Shown here one piece after another: positions 31,430 to 41,947 of a stretch of DNA of 64,000 bases. Numbering within the stretch: the stretch's first letter is position 1; every line of letters starts with the position of its first letter. Both the position numbers and the translations under genes were made by a program. The stretch is from NCBI GenBank assembly GCA_037178625.1, contig CM074137.1:310001-374000 (forward strand), read 5' to 3'. This stretch comes from Skeletonema tropicum (lineage: Eukaryota > Bacillariophyta > Thalassiosirophyceae > Thalassiosirales > Thalassiosiraceae). Under the pieces are notes generated by a model. It was not told the DNA's origin, did no database searches, and saw only the letters and a program-made list of their open reading frames with translations.

Positions 31430-32896
31430 GGCAACACGAGGAGATGCCTGCTTGGGTTTGGAGCTGGTGTGATAGTAGTAATTTTGGGAGGTTGAAGTTG
31501 TTGTGCGTAGAAGAATTAATTATGCATTGTGAATCTGCGATTGCTGCATCCGGAGGACACCCTGCTCCTCCGTCCAAGATGTTTGTCTTTTTGGTTGAGG
31601 AAATGCGATTTCTTGACGACATCATAAATATTGGATTTGAGATCTCTATTTTGGCACTGCGGGCGTGCATGTGTTACAGACACAGTAGAGAATAAAAGAA
31701 GTGATACAAAGTGTAAGATATACACTCATCAAGATCAAGCGTATGTGATCCGACAGGTCACAGAAGAAGAAGAAGAAGTCCATGCATTACTGTACGGAGA
31801 CAGTATATGATATTTCGAGATGAAAAGTGGCTTTGTGCTTGTTTTCTCGCTTTTCCATTGATACTGTTCGAGTTACTCGCAGACCTTGATAATTCAAGCT
31901 CATCTCTACATCGCAGCATTTTGTTACAGGGATTTTTTTCTGCCAAGACGTCCTCTTGATCATTGCTATCTCAGGTACTACTGATCCTTTACTTCTAACT
32001 GCGTAGTTCGAACGAGGTGAATGCATACTTAAGAGCCTTGGAGTTTGACTTGTTGAGTTTGTTGCTCTCTCTGCTCTTCTTGTTCTCGTTGTAATTTTGT
32101 GCTACTCTGTCGCTTGTATCAGGCTTGGATGCATTTTTGAGGACCTCAACTTGACACAAACCTATCCAAACACATCATTAACTGATTAACTGCATCGGAC
32201 GACTCAAATTTGAGGTAAGAACAAGCTGCTTCGTTGGTTTGAAATTGCTGGCGTAACATTCTTTGACTTTGACTTTGGCTTCGGCTTTGGCACGTTGCAC
32301 ATTGTGGAGCAGGGAGCAGGCAGATCTACTGGAAGCAATGGGATGACTCTGTGCATTTGAGCCTTCCGCAATCATGAGCGAGGCGTTGTCAAAGTGTGTT
32401 TCCGAATGAGAGAAATGGAAGGGTATGTCTCCTCGTGATGAAGATCACTTTGTGGAGGTAGGACGGCATGCAGGCACCCTCAGTCGATCTTGCTTGTGCT
32501 TTCTCAAAACACATTATCTTCTTCTAACCATCTTCATGTAAAAGCTACATTAGACGGAAATAGCCTTAAAACGGTAAGATTTTTCATTAAGGTTAGGCAA
32601 ATTTTCTTACACACAGCTGACTCTTTCTCCTTTTTTAACGTCGGAATCCATATATTGGAAAATAACCCTAGTGGTATCTGATTTTAAGGTTGCGAGGTAA
32701 CAGATTCGTTTTTTCCAAGCGCGCGGAGCCTCCTTCTCCTCCACGCGCGGCGCTTGTGGGGCTTTGATGATGCGGTCTGTCATGTCTCCACAAACAAACC
32801 AAAATCGTGCCTAAACTAACTCAGTGTGTTTGTTTGATCACCATGCAATCCGCATCGCTGCTACAGGCTTTCCAAGCATGACAGCGATGGCCATTT
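31430..32896. mobile_element. 1,467-bp insertion with 7-bp flanking repeat AACAAGA
   Basis: AACAAGA stands at 31423-31429 and 32897-32903; the duplicate near 6102 has one copy (GAAACAAGAAAGGTG) and no insert. The ends (GGCAACACGAGG... and ...GCGATGGCCATTT) are not inverted repeats of each other. A short open frame at 31444-31695 (MPAWVWSWCDSSNFGRLKLL...) has no recognised relatives. The rest, 31700-32890, shows no gene. The class of the insert is unknown. Confidence 0.6.
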
Positions 32897-32932
32897 AACA
32901 AGAAAGGTGTATCGGGAGGCGAGGGTGCTAAC

Positions 32933-33418
32933 TTATATATTTATCACATCGTTTTCACTACATATCTCAAAACATCTATTCTGGGACCCTCTCCATCCAC
33001 TTACTTTTCTTTCGATGAGTGTTCTTATTGAGATATCCGTCCTCTCGCAGCCCATAACATCCCCAGCGACATATCTGTCTCCTTGTATCCCCAAAGCGGC
33101 GCGACATGGACTTGTTCCCCTAATCCTAGCCGATCGAAAGCTCGAAGTGCATGCATAGATGGGGCAAACAGCAGATCGGACAGTCTCCAAGACCGCACTT
33201 TTAGGCTGCTCGCATAAAATTTCGTCATGTAACTCAGCAGCTCGCTTCTTGCACTCCTGTTTGTGATGCGGCCTATGCTTCCGCTGACAATCCACGCCGC
33301 AGTATCGAACGAGTTTGCATGCTGAGCAATCCTTCAATTTGACGTCGTCACCTTCAGCTAGGCCGCAGGACGCACAACATGCCTTGCTTCTCCCTCCTGC
33401 CTTTGAATTCATCAGCAA
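32933..33418 (-). pseudogene. Truncated MYND gene copy, duplicate of 6147-6636
   Basis: Start MLMNSKAGGRSKACCASCG and MYND ligands as in the copy at 6147-6636. After LCEQPKS this copy stays open in the alternative frame to 32933 (162 codons with stop), giving a short finger protein with an unrelated tail (CPIYACTSSFRSARIRGTSP). Whether it is made is unknown; no Sel1 repeats remain. Confidence 0.65.
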
Positions 33419-33904
33419 ATAATATTAGTCAACTGCTGTTATTGAGCAGTGATATCACGAGAGACTTCTCCTTATTGAACGATTATGTCACGAGAGATTA
33501 TCGGTCACTCTCCGATAGATTCTAGATTCTGCCGATGCGTTGCGCAGAAAAAAGATAAAAATACAAAATACCCCGGTATTTACTCTTGATCATTTCATCG
33601 GACAGAATATTTACCCATAGAATTGAAATCTTATAGGCGACTTCCCAATTGAATTATTTTCAAACATTCATTTAGGGTTCCCACTTACATTAAAATAGAT
33701 CTGTAAATTCATAAGTAGGAGAAACAGAAAACAATGGGAACCGGCTACTTTGACACTCCACGTCCTCAAAAACTCTTTGTGGGTTACTTGCTTTCTTGTT
33801 TGATGGGGGATTTGGAATTTCGATAGATGTCGAACTGAAAATGGGCGGAGGCGCATTAAAGTTTGAAGGGAGAAGTCTGGGAATTGAGATTGCTCAACCA
33901 GTCA

Positions 33905-34072
33905 CATCGTGTAGTTCTCGCAGAGCAGGCGAGACAGTTGCCGTCTGAATGTTTGAGGTCTGAGAATATTGCTCTTGCCTCGTCAGCCGCGACAAGGAAG
34001 GCCGTATTGAGAGCAAGGAAGCTTGGTAAGCTTCATCAATATTCCATTTGAGTTTGAGAATACACAGGCAAT
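33905..34072 (+). pseudogene. W-Y family fragment (C-terminal part)
   Basis: The piece VVLAEQARQLPSECLRSE to ATRKAVLRARKLGKLHQYSI corresponds to the end of the family protein. The upstream 250 bases present at 9000-9255 are missing, so the start and W-Y block are lost. The end keeps the uninterrupted frame that copies A and B lost through a CA insertion. Confidence 0.7.
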
Positions 34073-34304
34073 CTACTCAAGGATGTAGTGGATTACACAT
34101 GGGCTGGTTGTATTTTGGGTTCTTTGGGGGCTGCTACCATACTTATCACTGATTCCAACTGCAGCAGAGTACAATAATTTTTGCGATCTTGAATTTCTTG
34201 CCGTTTTAGACACGAGGTTGACTACAATAAGCATCCTGAAAGCCACCATCATTTCTGGCTCTTCAGCACTAGGGTGAGTGTTACGGATGCCATAATTGGT
34301 AGAT

Positions 34305-34412
34305 ATATATATATAAGAAGTAGATGTATGTAGTTAGGTAGATAGATAGATAGATTACGTTAGTAATCACACACACTCTCCCTCCCTCCCTCTCTCTCTC
34401 TCTCTCTCTCTA
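34305..34412. repeat. Microsatellite tract, duplicate of 9645-9778
   Basis: (TA)n, (GATA)n, (CA)n and (CT)n runs, shorter than in the first copy. Directly after it lies the unoccupied target TAG of the MITE at 9782-10104. 34413-35141 is the duplicate of 10108-10809 and holds no recognised gene. Confidence 0.85.
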
Positions 34413-35141
34413 GACACTCTAGAGAGGGATCGGTAGAGAAAGGGGAACTTAAACAAGGAGGGGCTCGGGTTGCTCCCGAAGACGCCCTTGGGGCCTGCTA
34501 GAGGTACGGTTGGTCGACGGAAGTGGATAGCAAACGCGATACTTAGGACAAAGTAGAAGTAGAAGTAAGTATTCACATTAAGACAACTAACAACTATGTA
34601 ACCGCTACCGATGCTGCTCACTCTTGCTCACTGCAGCTGGAGTATAATCCAGCAGACTTTCCAGCTGGGTCTTGTGAACCTGGAAAAAGGAAGAAATTTT
34701 ATGGCTACTATGCTCCATTTGGATTTGCGAGAGAGGTTCGCAAAATGAGTTTGCACATCCACGGAATCCTTTTTCTGGAATCTCAATAATAGCAGCTACT
34801 TTGTCACAAAATCACAATCGTGAGCTGTGCATTAAAGTTTGAAGGGAGAAGTCAGGGGTTGAGTTGCTCACCTACCAGTCGGATTGTGGATGCTTGTCGA
34901 TCTCATGGATAGGGAGGGTGCTCCTCCGTCAGATGTGAATGACAATCCTGCAGAAAGAGAAGGGGTTGTATGTAGGCAGGCTCTTCTCCGCCACCCTATT
35001 GTACCAGAATAAGGCTACTTATGGCTGTGAGGCTAAATGAGCTGGTAGTAAAAATAGGAGTTCGCACAAAAACTGAATACATCAGCAGAATCATAGAAAT
35101 TAGAAATAGGAGTTCGCACAAAATTGAATACAGGCATCTTC

Positions 35142-35259
35142 CACCCTATACATAAGGTCTTCTGTCACATGTGGGAGTCCTCTTCAGAGGGACTGTGCAC
35201 CACTTGTGCTGAGTCGTCCAAGTGACTCAGACAGGTGTCTGAAGATCCTATGTAGGGTG
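35142..35259. mobile_element. 118-bp MITE, 9-bp TSD GGCATCTTC
   Basis: Ends CACCCTATACATAAGG and CCTATGTAGGGTG form imperfect inverted repeats. GGCATCTTC flanks both sides (35133-35141 and 35260-35268), and the empty site at 10810-10818 has one copy. Nine-base duplications are characteristic of Mutator-like elements, so this may be a very short MULE derivative. Confidence 0.85.
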
Positions 35260-35328
35260 GGCATCTTCCTTTGCAGAATCATTTCTGGATGGAATCGCAC
35301 GACATTGCAAGCATCTTCAACTGCAGAA

Positions 35329-37305
35329 TTGCGGCGTCCAAGAAGCAGCCATCAGTGGCTTCTATCTTCGAACCTAAGCCGAAGCAAAAGGACCAAAAAC
35401 AATTGAGAGAAGACTACGAGAATGCAGCGGCGAACTTTGTCATGACTGAGTCTCAGCCACTCAACGTTGTCGAGAAACCTTCGTTCCGCAGAATGTTCAG
35501 TGTGTTTCACAGAGATGCAGAGAAAGTCACGATGTTGTCAACCAAAACGGTGAAAAAGAATATTGAACATGTCGGGGCATTGGCAGAGAGAGCGGTGAAG
35601 ATGGAGCTTGAAAAGTACAAGGTTTCTTGGACGACTGATCACTGGACAGGCAAAGATGGGAAAACTTATCAGACAATTACATGCCACTATATTGATGATG
35701 ATTGGAAGCTGCGACGTTGTATGATTGACTTCAAGGTATTCAGTGGGAGTACTACAGGTGAACTCATTTACAAGGACTGCAAAGAAGTATTTGAGAAGTA
35801 CAACTTAGTTTTAGATCAGATTAATCTTGGTGTGACGGATACAACTGCAAGCATGGGCAAGTTTGGGCAATATCTGCATGACAACGGCCTTGATCACGCA
35901 TATTGTGCAGACCATGTTCTTCACTGCAATGCAAGTGAGGGTTATCTAGGTAAGTGATATGATATTGCCTGGATTTGTTTGTTCTCCTGATTTAATACTG
36001 ACACAACTACTTTGACTCAGATAAAAACATCCCAGGAGCCGATGGCGCAATGGCTAAAGCTAGAAAGATTATTGAGTTCTTCTCCAAGTCAACGCAGGCA
36101 ACTGCGAAGCTTCTTGAGTTCCAGAGGACTTCAACTTTCGGAGCCTACGGAGAAGAGAACTATGTCCCAAGAAATTACTTCAAGATGTGATTACGAGGTG
36201 GTGGTCCACCTATCGCATGTTGAAGAGATTGAGGATCTGCAAGCCAGCTCTAATCAGTTTGGTTGCAAGTGGTGTCATTAAGATGGATTTGCCATCAGAT
36301 GATCAATGGACAGTTCTTCATCAGATCGAGATTGTTCTCAAAATGATGTCAACTTGGCAACGCCTTCTAGAAGGTGACAAGTACCCCACTGGATCTTTAG
36401 TCGTAATGGCTATCTACCAAATTAGGAAGCATTATGTCGGCGTACTGAATAGTCCTGAAACTGCAGCACCAGTCAAAAGATTGACCGAGATTCTCCTCAA
36501 AGATTTCGATGAATGCCGCTACACTCCCGAAGTTGGACATGAAGGCAAAGTGAGGTTCTCCCGCGAAGCTGTGACTGGCAAGCGCAAACGCTACGTCACG
36601 GTTCATCCATCCATGTTCATCGCAGCATTTCTTGACCCTCGCTGCAGGAAAGGGTTGGAAAAGTTATGGATGATACCTGAGCAATATAAGGATTTGCGTG
36701 ATTTGGTGCTTGACCTAATGGTTGATGTTGCAAAGGAGACAAACTCTAACACAGCCGACAATGCTGGTGATGACGGAAGTGGAGAAGCGCAAGGAGGTTC
36801 TAAAGCAGGAGAGTCATGTTTCGCATTTACTGGGGCATTCGATTTCAATGATGAGGATGCCGCAAATGAAACATCGAAGGAGGAACGTATTAGAATCCGA
36901 TGCGAAGCCCAGCTTGTTGCTTATGAACGTAGTGATGCATTGCCCATGCAAGATGCGGAGAACAATTTTACTGATCCATTGAAGCATTGGAAGAAGACTG
37001 CGCCGCACTTCCCAGAACTTGCAAAACTTGCACAAGAGTATCTATCAATTCCAGCTACTTCAGCTCCTTCGGAAAGAATCTGGAGCAGGGCAGCCAGAGT
37101 TATCACAGCAAAGCGATCCTGCATCGATCCCGCAGTTACTTCGAGTATCATGTTCGTGCAAGAAAACTCAAATCTCATCCACGAACATTGGAATGATCTT
37201 ATGCCGAAGAAATCCTTGAATGAGTTCCTCCTCCCTCCACCCTTTTGCGACGTTGACGAAGATGGGAATCCAATTGATGCAGGTCTAGATGAGGATGAGG
37301 CTTAA
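35329..37305 (+). pseudogene. hAT transposase, 5' truncated, one frameshift
   Basis: Exons about 35329-35949 and 36021-37305 around a 71-bp GT-AG intron (phase 1). Recognisable hAT blocks: SWTTDHWTGKDGKTYQTITC, LGVTDTTASMGKFG with the catalytic Asp region, HAYCADHVLHCNASEGYLD, TRWWSTYRML, and a C-terminal dimerisation domain HWKKTAPHFPELAKLAQ / IPATSAPSERIWSRAARV. The frame breaks at about 36185: TTCAAGATGTGATTACG lacks one G compared with the expected FKDVITRWW, producing TGA. The N-terminal BED finger and a proper start are missing, because sequence before 35329 is duplicated genomic DNA. Hence inactive unless the base is a sequencing error and another start exists. Confidence 0.85.
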
Positions 37306-37641
37306 TCTATTTCATAAGAGTAGTAGTTATTTGTTGTTTGTTTGCATCGCGTTAGTATTACTACTATGTAGTTAACTTCTTGGCAAATCCCGGGATTCTC
37401 CCGATACCGGGACCCTGTCTTCGGGACCAATCCCGAATCCCGAAAAGGGCGTCGGGACGGGACGGTACCAACCTCTAGATTAGATGATGATGATGCTTTG
37501 ATGTTCTTATGATTTGGATTTTAGCTTGCTAAAACGAAAAATCTTCACACTACTTATGTATGAGGGAGGAAAGTACATCGACAGAGGAAGCACGAACGAC
37601 ATCGACAGGGAAGCAAGATCAACATCGACAACAGTCACAAC
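37306..37641. other. hAT right end (37379-37477), TSD and flank
   Basis: After the transposase stop come about 70 bases of untranslated sequence, then the GC-rich subterminal region and the terminal repeat ending CCAACCTCTA, then GATTAGAT. 37486-37641 shows nothing recognisable. Confidence 0.7.
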
Positions 37642-37800
37642 GCGATGCACAAGTCTATCTGGTATTCAAAATAAGGTTAATTAAATCAAGCGTGATCAAT
37701 CCGCGACCCGTAATGAAATTATCATTCACCAACGCAACTATCAGCGTGACTCGTTTTGACGCCCGCTGTCACATCATCGCGTCGTCGACTTTTCATTTTT
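37642..37800 (+). promoter_or_regulatory. Conserved upstream region of STAND gene 1
   Basis: The words TCTATCTGGTATTCAAA, CAAGCGTGAT, ATCCGCGACCCG and CAGCGTGACTCGTTT occur in the same order upstream of STAND gene 2 (43428-43560), while the sequence between them differs. Gene 3 lacks them in the 500 bases before its start. Conservation of order with drift between blocks suggests promoter elements; it could also be leftover of the duplication. Confidence 0.45.
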
Positions 37801-37930
37801 TAACAACATTCAACATCCAACATCATTCAACGCAAAAGCAACGTCCAACGTGTGGCTAAGATCGACTTCGACATATAAATAGTAGCACATCGAGCAGTGC
37901 AGTAAATAAACAGAAAAATACCTCAGCGAC

Positions 37931-40900
37931 ATGTCAGGAAAAGAAAGAAGAAGAAGTGAACAGCGCGTGCCACTCTCGAAGTGGATCCGCTCGTTCCAAA
38001 AATCGGATCATTCATCTTCATCTGTGACCTTCTCCGATTCATTCTTGATACCGGCGCTGCGGCTATCTTGTTCCCTTGCAGACGAAATTTGCAAACTATT
38101 AGAAACCGGTCGATCGCCTACGCCAGGCGTTAATTGGATGGATAGCATTGTAGTTTACTTGCAGCCAAATAATAATGATCTGAAGGGCGGCGGTATTGAA
38201 GATAACATCGAAGACATTCGTTTCGAAATATTACCGTCCTTGTTCGACAAGGCGGATATCAGTGATGATGTGAGACAGGATAATGAACTCTTGTATTCTC
38301 TGGGAATAGTGTTCTATCAAATATTTTCGAGGGGGGAGCGGCCTGCTGAGCTTGAACAGAAACAAAATGGAGAGACACCTGCTAACAGTGTGCATGGAAA
38401 TGTGACCGAAGAATTGTCGGAAGGCTTCGATCCTTTCCATAGTGGTGGCGGAGCAGCTGACGTGAACGAGGTTCATAACCTTTTGAATGATTACAACTTG
38501 TCCGATGATGATAGCACATCATATAATGACATGGCTTTCCAAGGAGGCGATGGTCCCACCGCCAGGAAAAAGCGAGCTCAAAATGAAAATTACCACTCGT
38601 GCTCAGTTTCGGTAGAGCCATTGAAACAAAAAGGAGTCCCGATGTCTGTTTGTGATTTGATTGCCAACATGCTGGATAGCGTCAATGGGACTCTTCCCAC
38701 AGATGAAACGTACCATGACATGTCTGATGTGAGAGATGATCTGCAGCTCATGCTAGATAAACCCTCAATCTATCTCTACCATCAAGATGTAGGAATGTTA
38801 TCATCGACCGGACTGCAGGTTGGGGACACTATGTATGGGAGAAATGCCGAATTATCCACCATCAAGGAAGCGTACCGACGAGCAGTGTCAGGTGGTAACA
38901 ACGAGTTGGTAACGATTTACGGGAAATCAGGAACGGGCAAATCAACATTGGCGCTTGAATTTGGGGATTTCGTGTCATCAGACGGGGGCATCTTTCTATT
39001 TGGAAAGTTTGACCAACGTCAGCAGGGCAAACCCTTCAGTGCATTGGCATCAGCTTTCAACCAATATTGCGGCATTTTGTTGCGAAGTGGTGAACTTGCT
39101 TCATCGAGGCAAAGATTGGCTCATCAGATCAATCATGTATTGGGAAGTGAGTCACATCATTTGGCCAAGCTCATACCCAACTTGGGAACCGTTTTGGGTC
39201 TGGGATTGAATTGTACCATTGACGATGAAGGATGTATCAACGCTCAGAAGAGGCTTCAATACCTGCTGTGTCGGTTTGTGGAAGTGATATCTAGTACATT
39301 TGCTGCCACTGTGATACTATGTCTAGATGACTTGCAGTGGGCAGATTCCGCATCCATTGCAGCTGTGAACCAACTCTTACTTACCGGTGGCCCCGCCTCT
39401 CAAAATGCACGTCTTTTTCTCTTAGGGTGCTATCGTGAAGGAGAGAATGGCAGCTGTAATTCACTTTGGAAGTCGTTATGCAATATCGATCATGTCAACG
39501 CCAAGTCCACTGACATCAAATTGGATTGCATGGATGAAGAGACCTTGACCACGATGGTTTCGGAGGTATTGTGTCTATCGCCGCGTCTCACTCAATCTTT
39601 GTCGAGTATAATATACCACAAGACAAAGGGGAATCCGCTCTTTGTCTCTCGGCTGATGATGTCGCTGAGCAAGGAAGGTCTGCTGCGTCCAAGCTTGAGT
39701 CGGCGACGGTGGGAGTGGGACACAGAGAAGATTCAATGCCAGAAGTTACCTGACGATGTAGCCGTGTTCTTCACCAGTTCGATCGAAGCGTTATCTGAAG
39801 ATGTGAAAGCGAGTATATGCGTTCTCTCGTGTTTTGGGTCGTCAGCTGCGACTGCATTCATCAAAATATTGGAGAGGCTTCTCCAAAAGGATCTACTCGC
39901 AAACATTGATACAGCTGTAAAAGAAGGGTTGCTGGACAAGAAAGATGGTCGATACCATTTCAGCCATGACCGTATCCAAGAAGCTGCATATAACATGATG
40001 ACACACCATTATCGGCGCCTCTTTCACTTCAGGTATGGTATGGCTCTGGCGCCTCTGGCGGCTGAAGAGGGAGACGACAGTCTTTTGTTAACAGCTGTGA
40101 ATCAACTCAATTTAGCAGGCCCCGAAGGCGTTCAAGAAGCAAGCCAGAATGTCATTGTTGCTGATCTCAATTTACAGGCCGGGAAGAAAGCTATGGAGAT
40201 GTCAGATTTTGTAGTAGCATACTCGTATTTTGATAATGGGATAACGTTTCTGAGAAAGAAACACTGGGAGGAGCACTACACATTGAGTCTAGAGTTGTTT
40301 GACTTGGCAGCGAAGTGTGCTCTCACTAATGGGGACGTTGTCAGCTTGACATTCCTCTATGAGCAAGTGAAAGCACATGGGAGATCATACGAAGATAAGC
40401 TGAACGTCACGTACTTCATCACATGTGCATTAGCCTCTTCATCGAGACTACCGCAGTCAATTGATAAAGGGCTTGATATTTTGGCGACTCTAGGCATTGA
40501 CCTTCGAGGTAATGTATTGAGCATGGATGCTTGCGTGCAGGAGACGAAAGAGCTACTGTCAGGTTACACCGATGATGAAATATTGAACACTAGACGAATG
40601 ACCGATCCAACTATGATCATGGCAATGAAGTTCTTAGGTCTATTACACGTGGGGTTGGGTCAAATTATGCCTGAATCAGCTCCGCGTGTGATGCAACAAA
40701 TTGTCCAACTTTCACTATTACACGGCATGAGCCCAATTTCTCCACTAGGGTTTGTGCATCTTGGCTCGTACGTAGCCAAGCTTGGAGATATCAGCGAGGG
40801 TTATCACTTCGTAAAGCTTGCACATTCTTTACTAGACAAAGTGGGATCCAGGGAAAGTGCAGGCGAGGTCATTTGCATCGGTACACATGTCAGAGCATAC

Positions 40901-41947
40901 GTTGAGCCGTTCCAGGCCACGTTGGAATATCACAATGAGGGCTATGTAGCCGCGATGGCATCTGGTGATATCATCCAAGCCGCTATCAACATTTTGATTG
41001 GTGGTAGCATGTTTCTCTTCGCAGGTGTGAACTTGCAAACCGCACTTGAAAAAGTTTCTGAATCATCTAACTTCATGCATGAAAGAAAGATGTCGATATA
41101 TTTTATTCAATCGCAATACCCTCATCAAATTATGCTTAAGCTGATTGGTAAAGATGAAAAGCCGAAGTATGATTCTGCCGTGGAAGAGAATATTCGTGCA
41201 ACAAACAATAGCGTCATGATGACTTACTACTTTCAAAAAGCATACATCAGCTTTATCTTTCGATCATACGATGATACCAAACAATACACAGAGAAGTGCC
41301 TAGATTTCATTGGCAATACTTGGGCGAATTTGTTAGTCCAGCATGCATTTCATGCATTTTTCATGGGTCTCAATGCCTTTTGGTTGGCTAGAACATCGAG
41401 AGAGGGGCAACAATGGCAGCAAAGGGGATACAGATGCAAATTAGCATTGCAGAAATGGGCTTCATCGAACAAGTGGACATTTGAGAATAAATGGTATCTG
41501 TTAGAGGCAGAGGAATCATACTGCAACAATGATTTTGATGGGGCAAAAGTATTTTACGAAAAAGCCATATCATCGGCGAGAGATCACAAGGTAAGATGAG
41601 ATTGGAGTGAATTGACTTGACTGTTGTTCGTCTGATTGCAACATTCTTTACTGACGGCAGCTCTGTTTTGGTTCCAGTTTGTGCATGAAGAAGCTGTGGC
41701 TTATGAGTTGGCAGCGTACTTTTATTTGGATCTCAGAGATACCGGAAAAGCGAGGGAGTACTTTTTGCAGGCCCATGAGAAGTATCACGAGTGGGGAGCA
41801 TTTGGGAAATGCGATAGTCTTTCGAAATTCATTGAAATTACTTTTGATGCGTTGCCAGCTGGTGTTAGCTCTCGACAAAGCTCGATAGTAGAAAAGATGC
41901 CTTTCAACATGAAGGTCGAAAATTGGAAGCGTCCGCCACAACAGTAA
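37931..41947 (+). CDS. STAND-type NTPase 1 (kinase-like, AAA_16, TPR-like)
   Basis: Exons 37931-41590 and 41678-41947, phase 0, intron GTAAGA...TTCCAG; 1,309 residues. Residues 30-150 resemble the C-lobe of a protein kinase without the HRD and DFG residues (SLADEICKLLE, then LLYSLGIVFYQIFSRGERP). An acidic linker follows. The NTPase starts with VGDTMYGRNAELSTIKEAYR; Walker A is YGKSGTGKST (about 333), Walker B with sensor is ILCLDDLQWADSAS (about 463). This is the AAA_16/STAND pattern, seen also in Ser/Thr kinase-AAA-GAF fusion proteins of bacteria and algae. A winged-helix-like part and helical TPR-type repeats fill residues 600-1300 (e.g. KAREYFLQAHEKYHEWGAFG). No output domain such as histidine kinase or cyclase follows. 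Probably a cytosolic signalling switch; ligand unknown. Confidence 0.85.

Larger units (their letters stand above)
30099..35328. repeat. Collinear duplication of 4237-10890, rearranged
   Basis: Blocks match in order and orientation: 4237-5540 with 30099-31370; 6050-6100 with 31380-31430; 6100-6670 with 32897-33455; 8413-8990 with 33463-33905; 9260-9778 with 33905-34412; 10108-10890 with 34413-35328. Differences are discrete indels, several of them clear transposon insertions on one side only. The left border is a hAT terminus (30098), the right border is the 5' cut of the hAT transposase (35328/35329). Confidence 0.85.
20511..37477. mobile_element. 17-kb hAT-bounded composite block, TSD GATTAGAT
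   Basis: The left end TAGAGGTTGGTACCGTCCCG (20511) and the right end CGGGACGGTACCAACCTCTA (to 37477) are perfect inverted repeats over at least 20 bases. Both are followed by GC-rich subterminal sequence (CCCGATCCCG, CCCGGGATT). The eight bases outside are identical: GATTAGAT at 20503-20510 and at 37478-37485. This is the size expected for a hAT target duplication. Inside are a Ngaro-like retroelement, a second right terminus of the same family (ending 30098), a copy of local genomic sequence, and a hAT transposase. It may be one element enlarged by insertions and recombination, or ends of two copies brought together. Confidence 0.7.
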
